Below are positions 43,865 to 53,929 of a stretch of DNA of 64,000 nt, piece by piece (the stretch's first letter is position 1; each line of letters begins with the position of its first letter). The notes beneath the pieces were generated by a model. It saw nothing but the letters and a program-made list of their open reading frames with translations, was not told where the DNA came from and ran no database searches. Where the stretch lies: assembly GCA_016841825.1 (NCBI GenBank), contig JAENYK010000017.1, positions 1 through 64,000 on the forward strand, given 5' to 3'. The translations under genes were made by a program, and so were the position numbers. Source of the DNA: Halothermothrix sp. Lineage in GTDB: Bacteria; Bacillota; Halanaerobiia; DY22613.

Positions 43865-45189
43865 AGATTTTAAAAATGGAGAATGGTGGGATAAAAGAGG
43901 TTGAACGTCTGATAAAAGGTAGGACAGATCACGATTTGACCCAGTATCGAGAGCAGGTTTTGCATATCGTAAAAAATGTGCGGCGCACAGGAGACATGGC
44001 GGTTAAGGAATATACACGCCGCTTTGATCAGGTTGAACTATGTCCCAAAGATATGTTAGTTACAGTTAAAGAGTTTGCAAAGGCTTATCTAGAGGTGGAA
44101 GAAGAATTTATTTCAGCTCTACAGATGGCACAAAAAAGGATCAGAAACTATCATGAAGCTCAAAAGGTAACATCCTGGAATCTGGTTGAGGATGATGGTG
44201 TGATTATGGGTCAGGTCTGCCGCCCTTTAGAACGGGTGGGAGTATATGTACCGGGAGGAAGTGCAGTATATCCTTCTTCAGTACTAATGACAGTAATTCC
44301 TGCAAATGTAGCAGGGGTAGAAGAGATAGTGATGGTTACCCCACCTAATCGAGATGGTTCAGTTAATCCATATGTCCTGACTGCGGCCACAATTGCAGGT
44401 GTTGATCGAATTTATAAAGTGGGTGGTGCCCAATCAATCGCTGCTCTGGCTTATGGTACTGACTCTATTCCAAAAGTAGATAAGATCGTAGGCCCGGGCA
44501 ACATCTATGTTTCCCTGGCCAAGCAGTTAGTTTACGGTCAGGTTGATATTGACATGGTTGCAGGACCAAGCGAGATTTTAATCATTGCTGATGAGGAGGC
44601 TAATCCACGATATTTGGCTGCTGACCTCCTGAGTCAAGCTGAACACGACCCGTTGGCTGCGGCAATCCTGGTGACTCCATCTGCTGAACTGGCCGAACGA
44701 GTGCAGCAAGAGGTCGAGATACAGAAAGTCTGTCTTCCCCGGGTAGAGATTATCAATCAATCTCTGAAGAGTTATGGTCGAATCATTCTGGTAGATGATC
44801 TGGATTCTGCAGTCGCAGTAGCAAATCAGATAGCACCTGAACATTTGGAATTGGCGGTAAAAGAACCGTTTGTACTGATGACCAGAATAAAAAACGCTGG
44901 GGCTATTTTTCTGGGAGAGTTTGCTCCAGAGCCATTGGGAGACTATCTGGCAGGTCCGAATCATGTATTACCAACAAATGGTACAGCTCGTTTCTTCTCA
45001 CCTCTCTCTGTAAGGGATTATGTTAAATTTTCAAGTTTCCTTTCCTATAGTAAAGGGGCTTTACTCAAAGTGAAAGATCAGGTCACAAAACTGGCAGAGG
45101 TTGAAGGTCTGGAGGGTCATGCTAATGCGATCAAAGCAAGGTTTGTTGATCTTGAGGAGGGTGACGAGAATGATTCAGAAATTAGTTAG
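43858..45189 (+). CDS. hisD: Histidinol dehydrogenase
   Basis: Zinc-dependent, NAD-dependent four-electron oxidation of histidinol to histidine, the last step of the pathway. 443 residues. The signature GPGNIYVSLAKQLVYGQVDID is split near 218-238. The PSEILIIADEEANP segment and the SQAEHDP metal site (near 260), together with the catalytic His of EHLELAV (near 327), are visible. It carries a short acidic extension after residue 430 (EEGDENDSEIS), partly caused by the overlap with hisC. Confidence 0.95.
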   Translation: MLEILKMENGGIKEVERLIKGRTDHDLTQYREQVLHIVKNVRRTGDMAVKEYTRRFDQVELCPKDMLVTVKEFAKAYLEVEEEFISALQMAQKRIRNYHEAQKVTSWNLVEDDGVIMGQVCRPLERVGVYVPGGSAVYPSSVLMTVIPANVAGVEEIVMVTPPNRDGSVNPYVLTAATIAGVDRIYKVGGAQSIAALAYGTDSIPKVDKIVGPGNIYVSLAKQLVYGQVDIDMVAGPSEILIIADEEANPRYLAADLLSQAEHDPLAAAILVTPSAELAERVQQEVEIQKVCLPRVEIINQSLKSYGRIILVDDLDSAVAVANQIAPEHLELAVKEPFVLMTRIKNAGAIFLGEFAPEPLGDYLAGPNHVLPTNGTARFFSPLSVRDYVKFSSFLSYSKGALLKVKDQVTKLAEVEGLEGHANAIKARFVDLEEGDENDSEIS

Positions 45190-46261
45190 AAGAGAGGTCA
45201 GGGATCTGATCCCATATTCGCTTCATTTACAGGAAAGTTCTCAGTTAGTGATTTTGGATGGTAATGAGAGTCCATATCCCATCCCGCAGGAGATTCAAAA
45301 TGAAGTGTTAAAAAGGCTTGTACATCTCAATTTGAATCGTTATCCCGATCCCCTATATCTCGGTCTGCGTGAAAAGATAAGTGAATATTTGGGTCAAGGT
45401 ATTAGACCAGAACAGATTCTCGTAGGTAATGGCTCTGATGAAGTTTTACATTTTTTAATCCAGACTTTTTTAGAACCCGGAGATCGGGTATTGGGATTGA
45501 CACCGACTTTTTCGATGTACAAAGTTTTTTGTCAACTCAATGGAGGAATTTATGGAGGAGTTCATCTGACTGATGCGGGAGACCTGGATCTTGAGCAGTT
45601 CTGGATTGGGGTTCGGGCATTAGTACCCAAGATGATCTTTCTTTGCTCACCGAATAATCCGACAGGTACAGTTCTCTCTGAACAGGTGATTGCGGAAATA
45701 GCAGCTGGATTTGCTGGAATTCTGGTCATAGATGAGGCATACGCTGAGTTTAGTCAGCAGAGTGTGCTGTCCTTATTGGAACAGCATCCCAATTTGGTGA
45801 TCACCAGAACCTTTTCCAAAGCTTTAGGTCTTGCCGGAGTCAGATTGGGTTATCTGGTGGCAAATCTTCCCGTGGTCGAGGAAGTCTCGAAAGTTGTTCA
45901 CCCATTTAATCTTAATTCTATCACTCAGGTGATTGGAGAAGTGGTTTTAGATAACTACAAACTTATTGAGAATCGGATACAGGAGATTATCAGTGAACGT
46001 CAGCGGTTACATAGTGTCCTGCAGTCTTGTGGTAAATGGCGAGTTCTACCTTCAGAAGCTAATTTTCTCTATATACGCGGATTGGAAGTTATTCAACTTT
46101 TGCAGACACTTGATAGGGCAGGAATAAGGGTTAGAAGATTTGCCCCACCCTTCAGTGATGCCATTAGAATTACTATCGGTACACCTGAAGAGAATGATCA
46201 GGTTATTGCAATAGTTGAGCAATTTAAAGAGAGGTGGCAGAGGAATGGAACGGAGATGTGA
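45170..46261 (+). CDS. hisC: Histidinol-phosphate aminotransferase
   Basis: PLP fold-type I transaminase of 363 residues that makes histidinol phosphate from imidazole acetol phosphate. The start at 45170 has GGAGGGTGA 6 bases upstream. An upstream ATG at 45101 would place 69 more bases inside hisD and has no such site. Visible elements are the LDGNESPY motif near 23, SPNNPTG near 158, the PLP-lysine in TRTFSKALGLAG near 215 and the R of GAxIR-like DAIRITIG at the end. Confidence 0.94.
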   Translation: MIQKLVRREVRDLIPYSLHLQESSQLVILDGNESPYPIPQEIQNEVLKRLVHLNLNRYPDPLYLGLREKISEYLGQGIRPEQILVGNGSDEVLHFLIQTFLEPGDRVLGLTPTFSMYKVFCQLNGGIYGGVHLTDAGDLDLEQFWIGVRALVPKMIFLCSPNNPTGTVLSEQVIAEIAAGFAGILVIDEAYAEFSQQSVLSLLEQHPNLVITRTFSKALGLAGVRLGYLVANLPVVEEVSKVVHPFNLNSITQVIGEVVLDNYKLIENRIQEIISERQRLHSVLQSCGKWRVLPSEANFLYIRGLEVIQLLQTLDRAGIRVRRFAPPFSDAIRITIGTPEENDQVIAIVEQFKERWQRNGTEM

Positions 46262-46844
46262 ACTGACCCGGAAGACTTTGGAGACTGAAATTAAGATAAA
46301 GCTTGAGATATCCGACAGTATTGATGTCACCGGGGAAGATGGAATAGATACCGGAATTCCCTTTTTTGATCATATGTTAGCTCAGTTAGCTAAACATGGA
46401 GGTCTAAGCCTGCGAATTCAGGCTACAGGAGACCTGCAGGTTGATTATCACCATACAGTGGAGGATGTGGGTATTGTGTTGGGTCAGTCTTTGAAGCGGA
46501 TTCTGGGTGATTATCGGGGAATACAGCGATTTGGTAATGCTTTAGTTCCGATGGATGATGCTTTGAGTCGGGTGGTTGTAGATTTGAGTGGAAGGTCTTA
46601 CTTGTTCACGGATATGCCCTTTAGTATGGATTTAGTGGGTCAGTTCCCCACTGAACTGGTGGAGGAGTTTTTACGGGCTCTGGCTTTTAATGCGGGAATG
46701 ACTTTACATGTGGAATTACTTCATGGTCGTAATACTCATCATCAGGTGGAAGCAATCTTTAAGGCTTTGGGTCAGAGCCTCAAATCAGCTTTAGCTCTGA
46801 CGGGATTAGATGAGGTTCCATCCACCAAGGGGGTATTATCATGA
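46245..46844 (+). CDS. hisB: Imidazoleglycerol-phosphate dehydratase
   Basis: Monofunctional HisB of 199 residues. It dehydrates imidazoleglycerol phosphate and binds two manganese ions. The metal motifs are visible: FFDHMLAQLAKHGG (near 36), DYHHTVEDVGI (near 63) and the second pair NTHHQVEAIFKALG (near 165). The ATG at 46245 overlaps the hisC end by 17 bases. No phosphatase domain is fused, which is consistent with the separate PHP phosphatase at 40759. Confidence 0.95.
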   Translation: MERRCELTRKTLETEIKIKLEISDSIDVTGEDGIDTGIPFFDHMLAQLAKHGGLSLRIQATGDLQVDYHHTVEDVGIVLGQSLKRILGDYRGIQRFGNALVPMDDALSRVVVDLSGRSYLFTDMPFSMDLVGQFPTELVEEFLRALAFNAGMTLHVELLHGRNTHHQVEAIFKALGQSLKSALALTGLDEVPSTKGVLS

Positions 46845-47446
46845 GCGTTGGAATTATTGATTATGGTATGGGGAATTTGAAGAGTATTTATAAAGCCATG
46901 GAATATCTTGGATATAGAGTGAAGATTATCGAGACACCTGACGCTCTATTGAATGTGGATAGGATTATCTTACCCGGAGTAGGTGCTTTCCCCAGAGCGA
47001 TGGAGAATTTAGCGGCAGGTGGTTTTATCAATGAGATGAAACTGGCGATTGATCAGGGAAAACCTTTTTTGGGCATCTGCCTCGGGATGCAATTATTGTT
47101 TGAAAAGGGATATGAAGATAGAGAGGTGGCAGGTTTGGGAATTCTACAGGGAGAGGTCAAAAGATTGGACACTAAGCTGAAGATCCCCCATATGGGGTGG
47201 AATAGGTTGTGTATGAGAGGTAGAACCCATCCTTTATTTGCGAGAATATCTTCAGCACCGTATATGTATTTTGTGCACTCCTTTGCTCTTAGTCAGTTGA
47301 CGGATGATGTAATTGGCTATACTGTATATGGTAAAGAGTTGGGAGTAGCTGTGGCCCGAAATAATGTATTTGGTGTGCAATTTCACCCGGAGAAGAGTGG
47401 AGAGGAAGGATTACGTATTTTGAGAAATTTTGGGGAGATGGTATAA
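46841..47446 (+). CDS. hisH: Imidazole glycerol phosphate synthase, glutaminase subunit
   Basis: Class I amidotransferase of 201 residues supplying ammonia to HisF. The nucleophile Cys is in PFLGICLGMQLLFE (near 80). His and Glu are in VQFHPEKSGEEG (near 182). It overlaps hisB (ATGA) and hisA (TAATGG). Confidence 0.96.
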   Translation: MSVGIIDYGMGNLKSIYKAMEYLGYRVKIIETPDALLNVDRIILPGVGAFPRAMENLAAGGFINEMKLAIDQGKPFLGICLGMQLLFEKGYEDREVAGLGILQGEVKRLDTKLKIPHMGWNRLCMRGRTHPLFARISSAPYMYFVHSFALSQLTDDVIGYTVYGKELGVAVARNNVFGVQFHPEKSGEEGLRILRNFGEMV

Positions 47447-48174
47447 TGGTCATTTATCCGGCGGTAGATTTAAAGGAGGGCAAGGTTGTACGACTTAATC
47501 AGGGAGACTTTCAACGGGAGACTGTTTATAGTGTCAATCCGCTTGATCAGGCTGAAAAATTCACCAAAGAAGGAGCAGAGTGGCTTCATATAGTTGATTT
47601 GGATGGAGCCAGAGATGGAAAAAATCGAAACGGTGAAATTGTCAAAACAATACAGGAAAATACATCATTAAAGATTCAACTGGGTGGGGGAATACGTTCT
47701 CTGGCTAGAATGGAGTATTGGTTATCTTCAGGAATTGAACGTCTGGTGATTGGTACTTTAGCCCTGAAAGAACCTGAAGTGGTAGCAGAAGCTGTGCAGA
47801 AATTTGGTACTGAAAGGATTGTAGTAGCTGTTGATGCCAGAGATGGTATACTTGCTGCTGAGGGGTGGGTATACGACAGTGAGAGAATGGTTCCAGACTT
47901 TGTCAGAGAAATGAAGGGGATCGGAGTCAGGAATTTGCTATATACAGATATAAACAGGGATGGGATGTTGGCTGGCCCTGACCTGGATATGTTGAAGTTT
48001 TTGCTAACTTTTGCAGAGATGGAGATAATCGCGTCGGGAGGTGTTGGTTCGTTTGGAGATATTGTTGAATTGAACCAGGTGGGGATTCATGGAGTAATTA
48101 TTGGGCAGGCTCTATATACAGGTATTTTGAATTTTTCGGAGATAGTGCAAAAGTTTGGTGATCGTGGATGTTGA
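47446..48174 (+). CDS. hisA: ProFAR isomerase
   Basis: TIM-barrel of 242 residues opening the ProFAR ring to PRFAR. The catalytic aspartates are visible as Asp8 in [14 protein letters not shown] and the later Asp in [14 protein letters not shown]. The phosphate-binding loops GGGIRSL and ASGGVGS are in place. The length and order between hisH and hisF are canonical. Confidence 0.96.
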   Translation: MVIYPAVDLKEGKVVRLNQGDFQRETVYSVNPLDQAEKFTKEGAEWLHIVDLDGARDGKNRNGEIVKTIQENTSLKIQLGGGIRSLARMEYWLSSGIERLVIGTLALKEPEVVAEAVQKFGTERIVVAVDARDGILAAEGWVYDSERMVPDFVREMKGIGVRNLLYTDINRDGMLAGPDLDMLKFLLTFAEMEIIASGGVGSFGDIVELNQVGIHGVIIGQALYTGILNFSEIVQKFGDRGC

Positions 48175-48965
48175 CCAAACGAATTATCCCCTGTCTGGAT
48201 GTGAAAGCTGGTCGAGTAGTTAAAGGAGTTAATTTTGCTGATTTGGTTGATGCAGGCGATCCTAAAGAGATTGCCAGGGCATATAACCTGATGGGGGCAG
48301 ACGAGTTGATCTTTTTAGATATTATGGCAACCCTGGAAATGAGAGATACTATCTGTCAGGTAGTTGAAGAAGTAGCCAATCAGGTATTTATCCCCTTGAC
48401 TGTTGGTGGAGGGATTCGTTCAGTAGATGACCTGAGAAAGATTTTACGGGCCGGAGCAGATAAGACAGCGATTAATTCTGCAGCGGTCAACAATCCGGAA
48501 CTAATCACAGCTGGAGCCAAAATTTTTGGTTCGCAATGTATAGTGGTAGCAATTGATGGCCAGCGGAGAAGAGACAATACAGGTTGGAATGTGTACACAC
48601 ATGGCGGTACCAGGAATACAGGACTGGACTTATTAACCTGGGCCAGTGAAGTCGAAAGACGTGGTGCGGGAGAGATTCTTCTGACAAGTATTGATGCCGA
48701 TGGGACTGGAACAGGGTTTGATCTGGAGATGACTCGAGCAGTTTCTGAGATTGTTCAGATTCCTGTCATCGCATCAGGTGGTGCAGGGTCTGTTAAGGAT
48801 TTTCTGAACGTCTTTACACTGGGAGGGGCAGATGCTGCTCTGGCTGCTTCTCTCTTTCATTTTGGCCAATTATCTGTAGCACAGGTAAAGACCGGATTAA
48901 AAAAATCAGGTATTCCAGTGAGAATTATGGATGAAGGTCCAAACGGAAAAGTTAAAGTGAGGTGA
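48168..48965 (+). CDS. hisF: Imidazole glycerol phosphate synthase, cyclase subunit
   Basis: TIM-barrel of 265 residues, paralogous to HisA. It joins ammonia from HisH with PRFAR to give IGP and AICAR. The catalytic aspartates are in [13 protein letters not shown] (Asp11 by family numbering) and [14 protein letters not shown], with the phosphate loops VGGGIRS and ASGGAGS. The start overlaps hisA by 7 bases. Confidence 0.96.
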   Translation: MLTKRIIPCLDVKAGRVVKGVNFADLVDAGDPKEIARAYNLMGADELIFLDIMATLEMRDTICQVVEEVANQVFIPLTVGGGIRSVDDLRKILRAGADKTAINSAAVNNPELITAGAKIFGSQCIVVAIDGQRRRDNTGWNVYTHGGTRNTGLDLLTWASEVERRGAGEILLTSIDADGTGTGFDLEMTRAVSEIVQIPVIASGGAGSVKDFLNVFTLGGADAALAASLFHFGQLSVAQVKTGLKKSGIPVRIMDEGPNGKVKVR

Positions 48966-48970
48966 TCTGG

Positions 48971-49612
48971 ATGGAAGTTAGGCTTGAGGGGATAGACGAT
49001 TTGCAGTTTGCTAAAGATTCTGGGTTGATCCCAACAATTATTCAGGATGCCCGGAGTAGAGATGTTCTGATGCTGGCATATATGAATCGGGAATCTTTAC
49101 AAAAAAGTTTAGAGACAGGAGAGTGTTGGTTTTATAGCAGGAGCAGACAAGAACTCTGGCATAAAGGGGGGACGTCTGGGAATACTCAAAAAATCCAGGC
49201 TGTCTTTTATGACTGTGATGGGGATACTTTATTAATCGAGGTGATTCCTAAAGGTCCTGCCTGCCATACCGGTGCACAGAATTGCTTTTACCGCACTATT
49301 GTGGAGGATGAAGCGAGACCTGGACAGTTGGGACAAGTTGTATCTTGCCTATATGAAGTAATTTTAGACAGGAAGGCTAATCCGATTGAGGGTTCCTATA
49401 CTAATTATCTATTAATTAAAGGAATTGACAAGATACTAAAAAAAGTAGGTGAAGAGACAGCAGAGGTGATCATTGGAGCTAAAAATGGGTCACAGAAAGA
49501 ATTAGTCTATGAGATTGCTGACCTGTCATATCACCTGCTAGTTTTATTGGTGGAGATGGAATGTACTCCCCGGGATATTGTAGAAGAACTGGCCCGTCGG
49601 TTAGTTAAGTGA
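48971..49612 (+). CDS. hisIE: Phosphoribosyl-AMP cyclohydrolase/phosphoribosyl-ATP pyrophosphatase
   Basis: Fusion of the two enzymes that convert phosphoribosyl-ATP to ProFAR. The N-terminal HisI domain (about 1-115) has the zinc motifs [11 protein letters not shown] and [13 protein letters not shown]. The C-terminal HisE MazG-like domain (about 120-213) has [23 protein letters not shown] precedes the ATG at 48971; a GTG at 48962 is an alternative. It is the last gene of the operon. Confidence 0.94.
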   Translation: MEVRLEGIDDLQFAKDSGLIPTIIQDARSRDVLMLAYMNRESLQKSLETGECWFYSRSRQELWHKGGTSGNTQKIQAVFYDCDGDTLLIEVIPKGPACHTGAQNCFYRTIVEDEARPGQLGQVVSCLYEVILDRKANPIEGSYTNYLLIKGIDKILKKVGEETAEVIIGAKNGSQKELVYEIADLSYHLLVLLVEMECTPRDIVEELARRLVK

Positions 49613-49643
49613 TTCTACAGTGATATTATAATCAGGAAATGAG

Positions 49644-49692
49644 GTCAAAGTGGTGGAAGATAGCTTTTTACTTTCTAACTTTGGCTTTATCT
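49644..49692 (+). terminator. Probable his operon terminator
   Basis: GTCAAAGT (49644-49651) pairs with ACTTTGGC (49678-49685, one wobble) across a long loop, followed by a T-rich stretch. It is weaker than the other terminators. The rest of the 399-base gap up to rho (49693-49933) is AT-rich, and I see no ORF with a ribosome binding site in it. Confidence 0.4.
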
Positions 49693-49933
49693 TTTCTTAA
49701 AAAATATAATTTTTCAAATTAAAAGTTGTAAATTTTCACTCCAACATTATATAACTGCTCTTCTGTACATTGACTCTTACCAAAACCTATGATATTATTT
49801 AGGCATATATAGCAAAAATCAAACTTTATTAGGAATAATTTTTCAGATTTTAACACATACTTTGATTCAATCATTTCTTCTCTGTCCGGGAGCATAGCTC
49901 TTTAAAACTCTCCAGCATTACTTTATTCCTTTA

Positions 49934-49963
49934 TTGACGTGACTTCTAAAAGAATGATATAAT
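49934..49963 (+). promoter_or_regulatory. SigmaA promoter of rho
   Basis: TTGACG (49934-49939) and TATAAT (49958-49963) with an 18-base spacer, about 45 bases before the rho start. The five intergenic kilobases upstream show no closer alternative. Confidence 0.72.
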
Positions 49964-50011
49964 GTAAGAGGTAAACAGAATATTTAGTAATTTTTGGTAG
50001 GGGGTTCATGC

Positions 50012-51265
50012 ATGCTGAATATTAGTGAATTAGAAGCTAAATCTATTAGTGAATTACATTCTATAGCTAAAGAGTTGGAGATACCTAGCTATACAAGAAT
50101 GAAGAAGAAAGATCTAATTTTTGAGATTATGAAAGCAGAGACCGAAAAAGGTGGATTAATTTTTGCTGAAGGTGTATTGGAAGTCATTCCCCCAGAGGGG
50201 TTTGGTTTTTTGCGACCTTCAAAATATGTTCCTACTCCGGATGATATTTACATATCTGCTTCTCAGATTAAGCGTTTTGAGATGCGTAATGGTGATGTAG
50301 TATCTGGTCAGGTAAGAAGGCCCAAGGAAAATGAGAAATATTTAGCACTTTTAAGAGTTGAGGCAGTGAATTTTCAGAATCCAGAGACGGCGCGGGAACG
50401 GTCACATTTTGAAGATTTGACTCCTCTATATCCTCAAGAACGTCTACATTTAGAAACTCACCCACGTGAAGTATCTACGAGATTAATTGATCTGGTCTCA
50501 CCCATTGGTAAAGGTCAGCGGGGATTAATTGTAGCACCTCCCAAAGCTGGTAAAACAATCCTTTTAAAAAATGTTGCCAATAGTATTAGTAAAAACCATC
50601 CAGAGGTTAAGTTAATGATTCTGTTGATTGATGAACGACCAGAAGAAGTGACTGATATGATCCGTTCTGTCAATGCGGAAGTAATTGCTTCAACTTTTGA
50701 TGAGCCACCCGAAAATCATATCAAAGTGGCTGAATTGGTGTTACAGAAAGCCAAAAGGTTGGTTGAGCATAAGTATGATGTAGTAATTTTATTGGATAGT
50801 ATCACCCGTTTAGCCAGAGCATATAACCTGACCATTCCTTCCAGCGGCCGCACCCTGTCAGGGGGTCTTGATCCAACTGCAATGTATCATCCTAAAAGAT
50901 TTTTTGGGGCTGCACGGAACATTGAGGAAGGTGGTAGTCTAACAATAATTGCGACATCCCTTGTGGATACAGGTAGTAGGATGGATGATGTAATTTATGA
51001 GGAGTTTAAAGGAACCGGGAATATGGAGCTGCACCTAGATCGAAGACTGGCTGAACAGAGAATCTTTCCGGCGATAGATATCGCCCGTTCCGGGACGCGG
51101 CGAGAAGAATTACTCTTATCTTCAGAAGAGTTGAAGACTATGTGGAAGTTCAGAAAAGCTACTAATACGTCTGATTCATCGAAGGTTATTGAATCTTTTG
51201 TACAACAAATAAAAAATACTCCTAATAATAAGGAACTCTTAGCTGCTCTTGATAAAATATTTTAA
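50012..51265 (+). CDS. rho: Transcription termination factor Rho
   Basis: Hexameric RNA-DNA helicase, 417 residues. The N-terminal helical domain (1-45) is followed by the RNA-binding OB-fold (about 50-120) and the RecA-like motor with Walker A APPKAGKT (175-182) and Walker [15 protein letters not shown] (near 262). [10 protein letters not shown] is the conserved Q/R-loop region. The start at 50012 has GGGGG 5 bases upstream. The TTG-type start at 49994 is less likely. No N-terminal insertion domain is present. Confidence 0.96.
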   Translation: MLNISELEAKSISELHSIAKELEIPSYTRMKKKDLIFEIMKAETEKGGLIFAEGVLEVIPPEGFGFLRPSKYVPTPDDIYISASQIKRFEMRNGDVVSGQVRRPKENEKYLALLRVEAVNFQNPETARERSHFEDLTPLYPQERLHLETHPREVSTRLIDLVSPIGKGQRGLIVAPPKAGKTILLKNVANSISKNHPEVKLMILLIDERPEEVTDMIRSVNAEVIASTFDEPPENHIKVAELVLQKAKRLVEHKYDVVILLDSITRLARAYNLTIPSSGRTLSGGLDPTAMYHPKRFFGAARNIEEGGSLTIIATSLVDTGSRMDDVIYEEFKGTGNMELHLDRRLAEQRIFPAIDIARSGTRREELLLSSEELKTMWKFRKATNTSDSSKVIESFVQQIKNTPNNKELLAALDKIF

Positions 51266-51281
51266 ATTGGAGTGAAAGTTA

Positions 51282-52394
51282 ATGGACATACCTCTATTGA
51301 CAAGACGGATTGTTGTGAGTGGTGTGCTGGTCATTGTTTTACTCCTGGTTTTCGCAATTGCTCATGGAGCGTCTGATTTATCTCTTAAGCCAGAAGAGAT
51401 TCAAATTGATTTAACAAAAGATATCATGGTTAATCCTATCCTTGAAAATAGAAATATTTGGGAGATTAATGAAGTTGATATGTATGCTGAACGACATGAT
51501 CTAAGTAAAAATGAAATTTTGGCTAATGGAAATAATACTATTGAATTGTTTATTGAAAATGCTTTCAAAGTAACCGGTACAGCTGTAGATGTAGCTACCA
51601 GTCCTTTACCATCTCCGACAGTTAGGCCAGAAAATATTCATATAGACATAAAATCTACCCGGGAGAACACCTTACTCAAAGCGGCAGGTATTAAGATATT
51701 TGTGCATAAAGTTCAGCCGGGAGAGACGCTCTGGGATATTTCTCGAATGTATGGTATTGATCTGGATACATTGGTTGGAGCTAACTTAGATATAACCAAT
51801 ATTGAAAAGTTAAAGGTAGGTCAGGAGCTGAGGATCTTAAATTCTAAAGGTCTTATTCATAGGGTTACTCAATATGAGACTTTGAGTGATATTAGTCGTA
51901 TTTATGGAATTAGTACTAAAACGATTATGAATTTTAATGATCTTAAATCTTCTCGACTACATGTGGGGGATACTTTGATAATTCCGGGAGTCAGTCCCTC
52001 AAAATTGGAGTTTAGAAGTGGTTTTTCTAACGAGTTCATTTGGCCTTTAAGGGGACCATTATCCTCACCTTTCGGGATACGTTGGGGTAAACAACATAAT
52101 GGTATTGACCTGGCAGCCAATCGAAATACACCAGTAAAAGCTGCCAAATCCGGAAAGGTTATCTTTAGTGGAGAAGCCAGCGGTTATGGTAAAGTAGTGT
52201 ATATTAAACATGATGATAATACGGAGACCCGCTATGCTCATAATGATAAACTTCTGGTCAAAACAGGAGATTTTGTCTATCAAGGAGAGGTCATTAGCCG
52301 CTCTGGAAATACGGGTACTTCAACAGGCCCCCATCTTCATTTTGAGATCAGATTAAAAGGTAAACCTGTTAATCCTTTGAAGTATCTGAATTGA
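51282..52394 (+). CDS. LysM- and M23-domain cell-wall peptidase
   Basis: Protein of 370 residues with an N-terminal signal anchor (hydrophobic 10-28). Two LysM domains recognise peptidoglycan: HKVQPGETLWDISRMYGI (about 142-186) and HRVTQYETLSDISRIYGI (about 195-238). A C-terminal M23 endopeptidase domain (about 255-370) keeps the zinc and catalytic residues in HNGIDLA, TRYAHN and HLHFEI. It would hydrolyse peptide cross-links outside the membrane, for example during division, sporulation or germination. It follows rho closely, as a cell-wall gene often does in this neighbourhood, but co-transcription is not certain. Confidence 0.92.
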   Translation: MDIPLLTRRIVVSGVLVIVLLLVFAIAHGASDLSLKPEEIQIDLTKDIMVNPILENRNIWEINEVDMYAERHDLSKNEILANGNNTIELFIENAFKVTGTAVDVATSPLPSPTVRPENIHIDIKSTRENTLLKAAGIKIFVHKVQPGETLWDISRMYGIDLDTLVGANLDITNIEKLKVGQELRILNSKGLIHRVTQYETLSDISRIYGISTKTIMNFNDLKSSRLHVGDTLIIPGVSPSKLEFRSGFSNEFIWPLRGPLSSPFGIRWGKQHNGIDLAANRNTPVKAAKSGKVIFSGEASGYGKVVYIKHDDNTETRYAHNDKLLVKTGDFVYQGEVISRSGNTGTSTGPHLHFEIRLKGKPVNPLKYLN

Positions 52395-52465
52395 TAAGTG
52401 CATACTTTTTTCCCAAATTGGCTATAATAGCATAGGCTATATCAGGGAAAAAGAGGTGAAATCTG

Positions 52466-52681
52466 ATGCAAGAGACAATTCAACCGAAATTAAAAGAAGC
52501 TGTGATTAGTTGTATATGTGGTGCAGAGTATAAAATTTTGTCTGTCAGTGGTGATATGAAAGTGGAGGTCTGTGCCAACTGTCATCCTTTTTATACCGGA
52601 AAGAATAAGCGGGCAGCTGCAGGTGGTCGTGTTGAACGTTTTAAACGCAAGTATGGTCTGGAAGAGAATGAAGAAGATTAA
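52466..52681 (+). CDS. rpmE: Ribosomal protein L31, zinc type, copy 1
   Basis: A 71-residue large-subunit protein. The zinc ligands are present as a CIC pair and a CANC pair (near 17-19 and 37-40). [11 protein letters not shown] is the family motif. It has an acidic tail (EENEED) missing in copy 2. GAGGTGA lies before the ATG. The upstream -10 is clear (TATAAT near 52420), but the -35 is weak. It sits after the M23 gene, matching the rho-rpmE order of Bacillota. Confidence 0.93.
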   Translation: MQETIQPKLKEAVISCICGAEYKILSVSGDMKVEVCANCHPFYTGKNKRAAAGGRVERFKRKYGLEENEED

Positions 52682-52688
52682 GGCTGAG

Positions 52689-52714
52689 GGTCTTCGGGAG
52701 CGAAGACCTTCTTT
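52689..52714 (+). terminator. Terminator between the two L31 genes
   Basis: A perfect 8-bp stem GGTCTTCG/CGAAGACC with a GGAG loop and TTCTTTT follows 8 bases after the first L31 stop, so the second copy has its own transcript. Confidence 0.9.
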
Positions 52715-52783
52715 TATGATCTGCCCAGCATGGGTGACTGGTTATTGGCCAAATATTATTGCGGTAAAGTAAATAAAATGCAC

Positions 52784-52812
52784 TTGATTATATGGTCAAG
52801 ATGGGTTATAAT
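52784..52812 (+). promoter_or_regulatory. SigmaA promoter of the second L31 gene
   Basis: TTGATT (52784-52789) and TATAAT (52807-52812) with a 17-base spacer. The 96-base leader that follows contains GTACG/CGTAC (52820-52838), a possible structure or binding site. No perfect Zur box was found. Confidence 0.72.
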
Positions 52813-52908
52813 AATAGCTGTACGTATAGACAACGTACTTACGTAATTTATCAGGGATTTTACACATTATCAATGTTTCATAGAGAATTTGGAAGAAAGA
52901 GGTGAACC

Positions 52909-53115
52909 ATGATGAAAAGCGGACTTCATCCAGAAATGAAGAAGACCAAAGTTACCTGTGTATGTGGTGCAGAGTTTGAGATGTTGAGTGTTAGAGATGA
53001 ACTCAAAACTGAGATTTGTTCTAATTGTCATCCTTTCTATACAGGTAAGACCAAGCGGATTACTGCTGGTGGTCGTGTTGAAAAATTCAACAAAAAGTAT
53101 GGTATTCAAAAATAA
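52909..53115 (+). CDS. rpmE: Ribosomal protein L31, zinc type, copy 2
   Basis: A 68-residue paralogue of copy 1 with the same four zinc cysteines (CVCG and CSNC) and [11 protein letters not shown]. It lacks the acidic tail, and the N-terminal part differs ([12 protein letters not shown] against IQPKLKEAVI). Two zinc-type L31 genes in tandem are unusual, because most genomes pair a zinc form with a zinc-free form. GAGGTGA is upstream. A strong terminator follows. It could be the stress- or spore-specific copy (speculation). Confidence 0.9.
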   Translation: MMKSGLHPEMKKTKVTCVCGAEFEMLSVRDELKTEICSNCHPFYTGKTKRITAGGRVEKFNKKYGIQK

Positions 53116-53139
53116 ATACGGTCTTAATTATGACATAAA

Positions 53140-53167
53140 ACAGGGTGGTCGACACCCTGTTTTTATT
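53140..53167 (+). terminator. Terminator after the second L31 gene
   Basis: An 8-bp perfect stem ACAGGGTG/CACCCTGT with a 5-base loop and TTTTATTTTA. It separates L31 from tdk. Confidence 0.9.
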
Positions 53168-53332
53168 TTATCCCTGGAAAGGGAATAGAAGCCTCCTTTG
53201 TTTCTGTCAACTTAGCAGGAAATCCTGGTTCTATCGCGAAGTTTATTATGTTGTGGTCAATAGTTTAGCGTGAGAGTATAACCTACAAAGTAGGTGACTG
53301 TGTTATAAAATTAATTGGAAGAGGTGACAATA

Positions 53333-53929
53333 TTGTATAAGATACAAAATTCGGGCTGGATAGAGGTCATTACCGGCTCAATGTATTGTGGAAAAAGTGA
53401 GGAATTGATTCGCCGGATTAGACGGGCGAATATTGCTAAACAGCGGGTACAGGTTTTTAAACCGATCATTGATGATAGATATCATAGAGCTAACATTGTC
53501 TCCCATAATGGTGATCAGGTTGAAGCCATTCCAGTAGACCACCCAGATGAGATAATCAAACGGTTAAATCCGAATACTGATGTAGTCGCTATAGATGAGG
53601 CTCAATTTTTCGATCAGCAGGTGGTAGCTATCTGTGAACAGCTGGCTGATCAGGGGATTCGGGTTATTGCAGCTGGTCTGGATAGAGATTTTCGCGGTGA
53701 ACCTTTTGGACCTATGCCCGAACTGATGGCTATGGCAGAGTATGTAGATAAGTTACATGCCATCTGTGTTCAGTGTGGTAATCCTGCCAGTAGAACGCAG
53801 CGTTTGATTGATGGGGAACCTGCCCAGTATAATGATCCGATCATTCTGGTAGGTGCTAAAGAAGTTTATGAAGCTAGATGCCGTAGATGTCATAGTGTTC
53901 CTGGAAAGGGGGAGAAAGATAATGGCTGA
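53333..53929 (+). CDS. tdk: Thymidine kinase
   Basis: Phosphorylates thymidine with ATP in the salvage pathway. 198 residues. P-loop GSMYCGKS (15-22), catalytic Asp-Glu AIDEAQFF (near 90) and a zinc ribbon with CVQCG (near 148) and CRRCH (near 184) are visible. The TTG at 53333 has GAGGTGA 7 bases upstream; the TTG at 53315 would place the ribosome binding site inside the protein. It overlaps the next gene by 8 bases. Confidence 0.93.
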   Translation: MYKIQNSGWIEVITGSMYCGKSEELIRRIRRANIAKQRVQVFKPIIDDRYHRANIVSHNGDQVEAIPVDHPDEIIKRLNPNTDVVAIDEAQFFDQQVVAICEQLADQGIRVIAAGLDRDFRGEPFGPMPELMAMAEYVDKLHAICVQCGNPASRTQRLIDGEPAQYNDPIILVGAKEVYEARCRRCHSVPGKGEKDNG

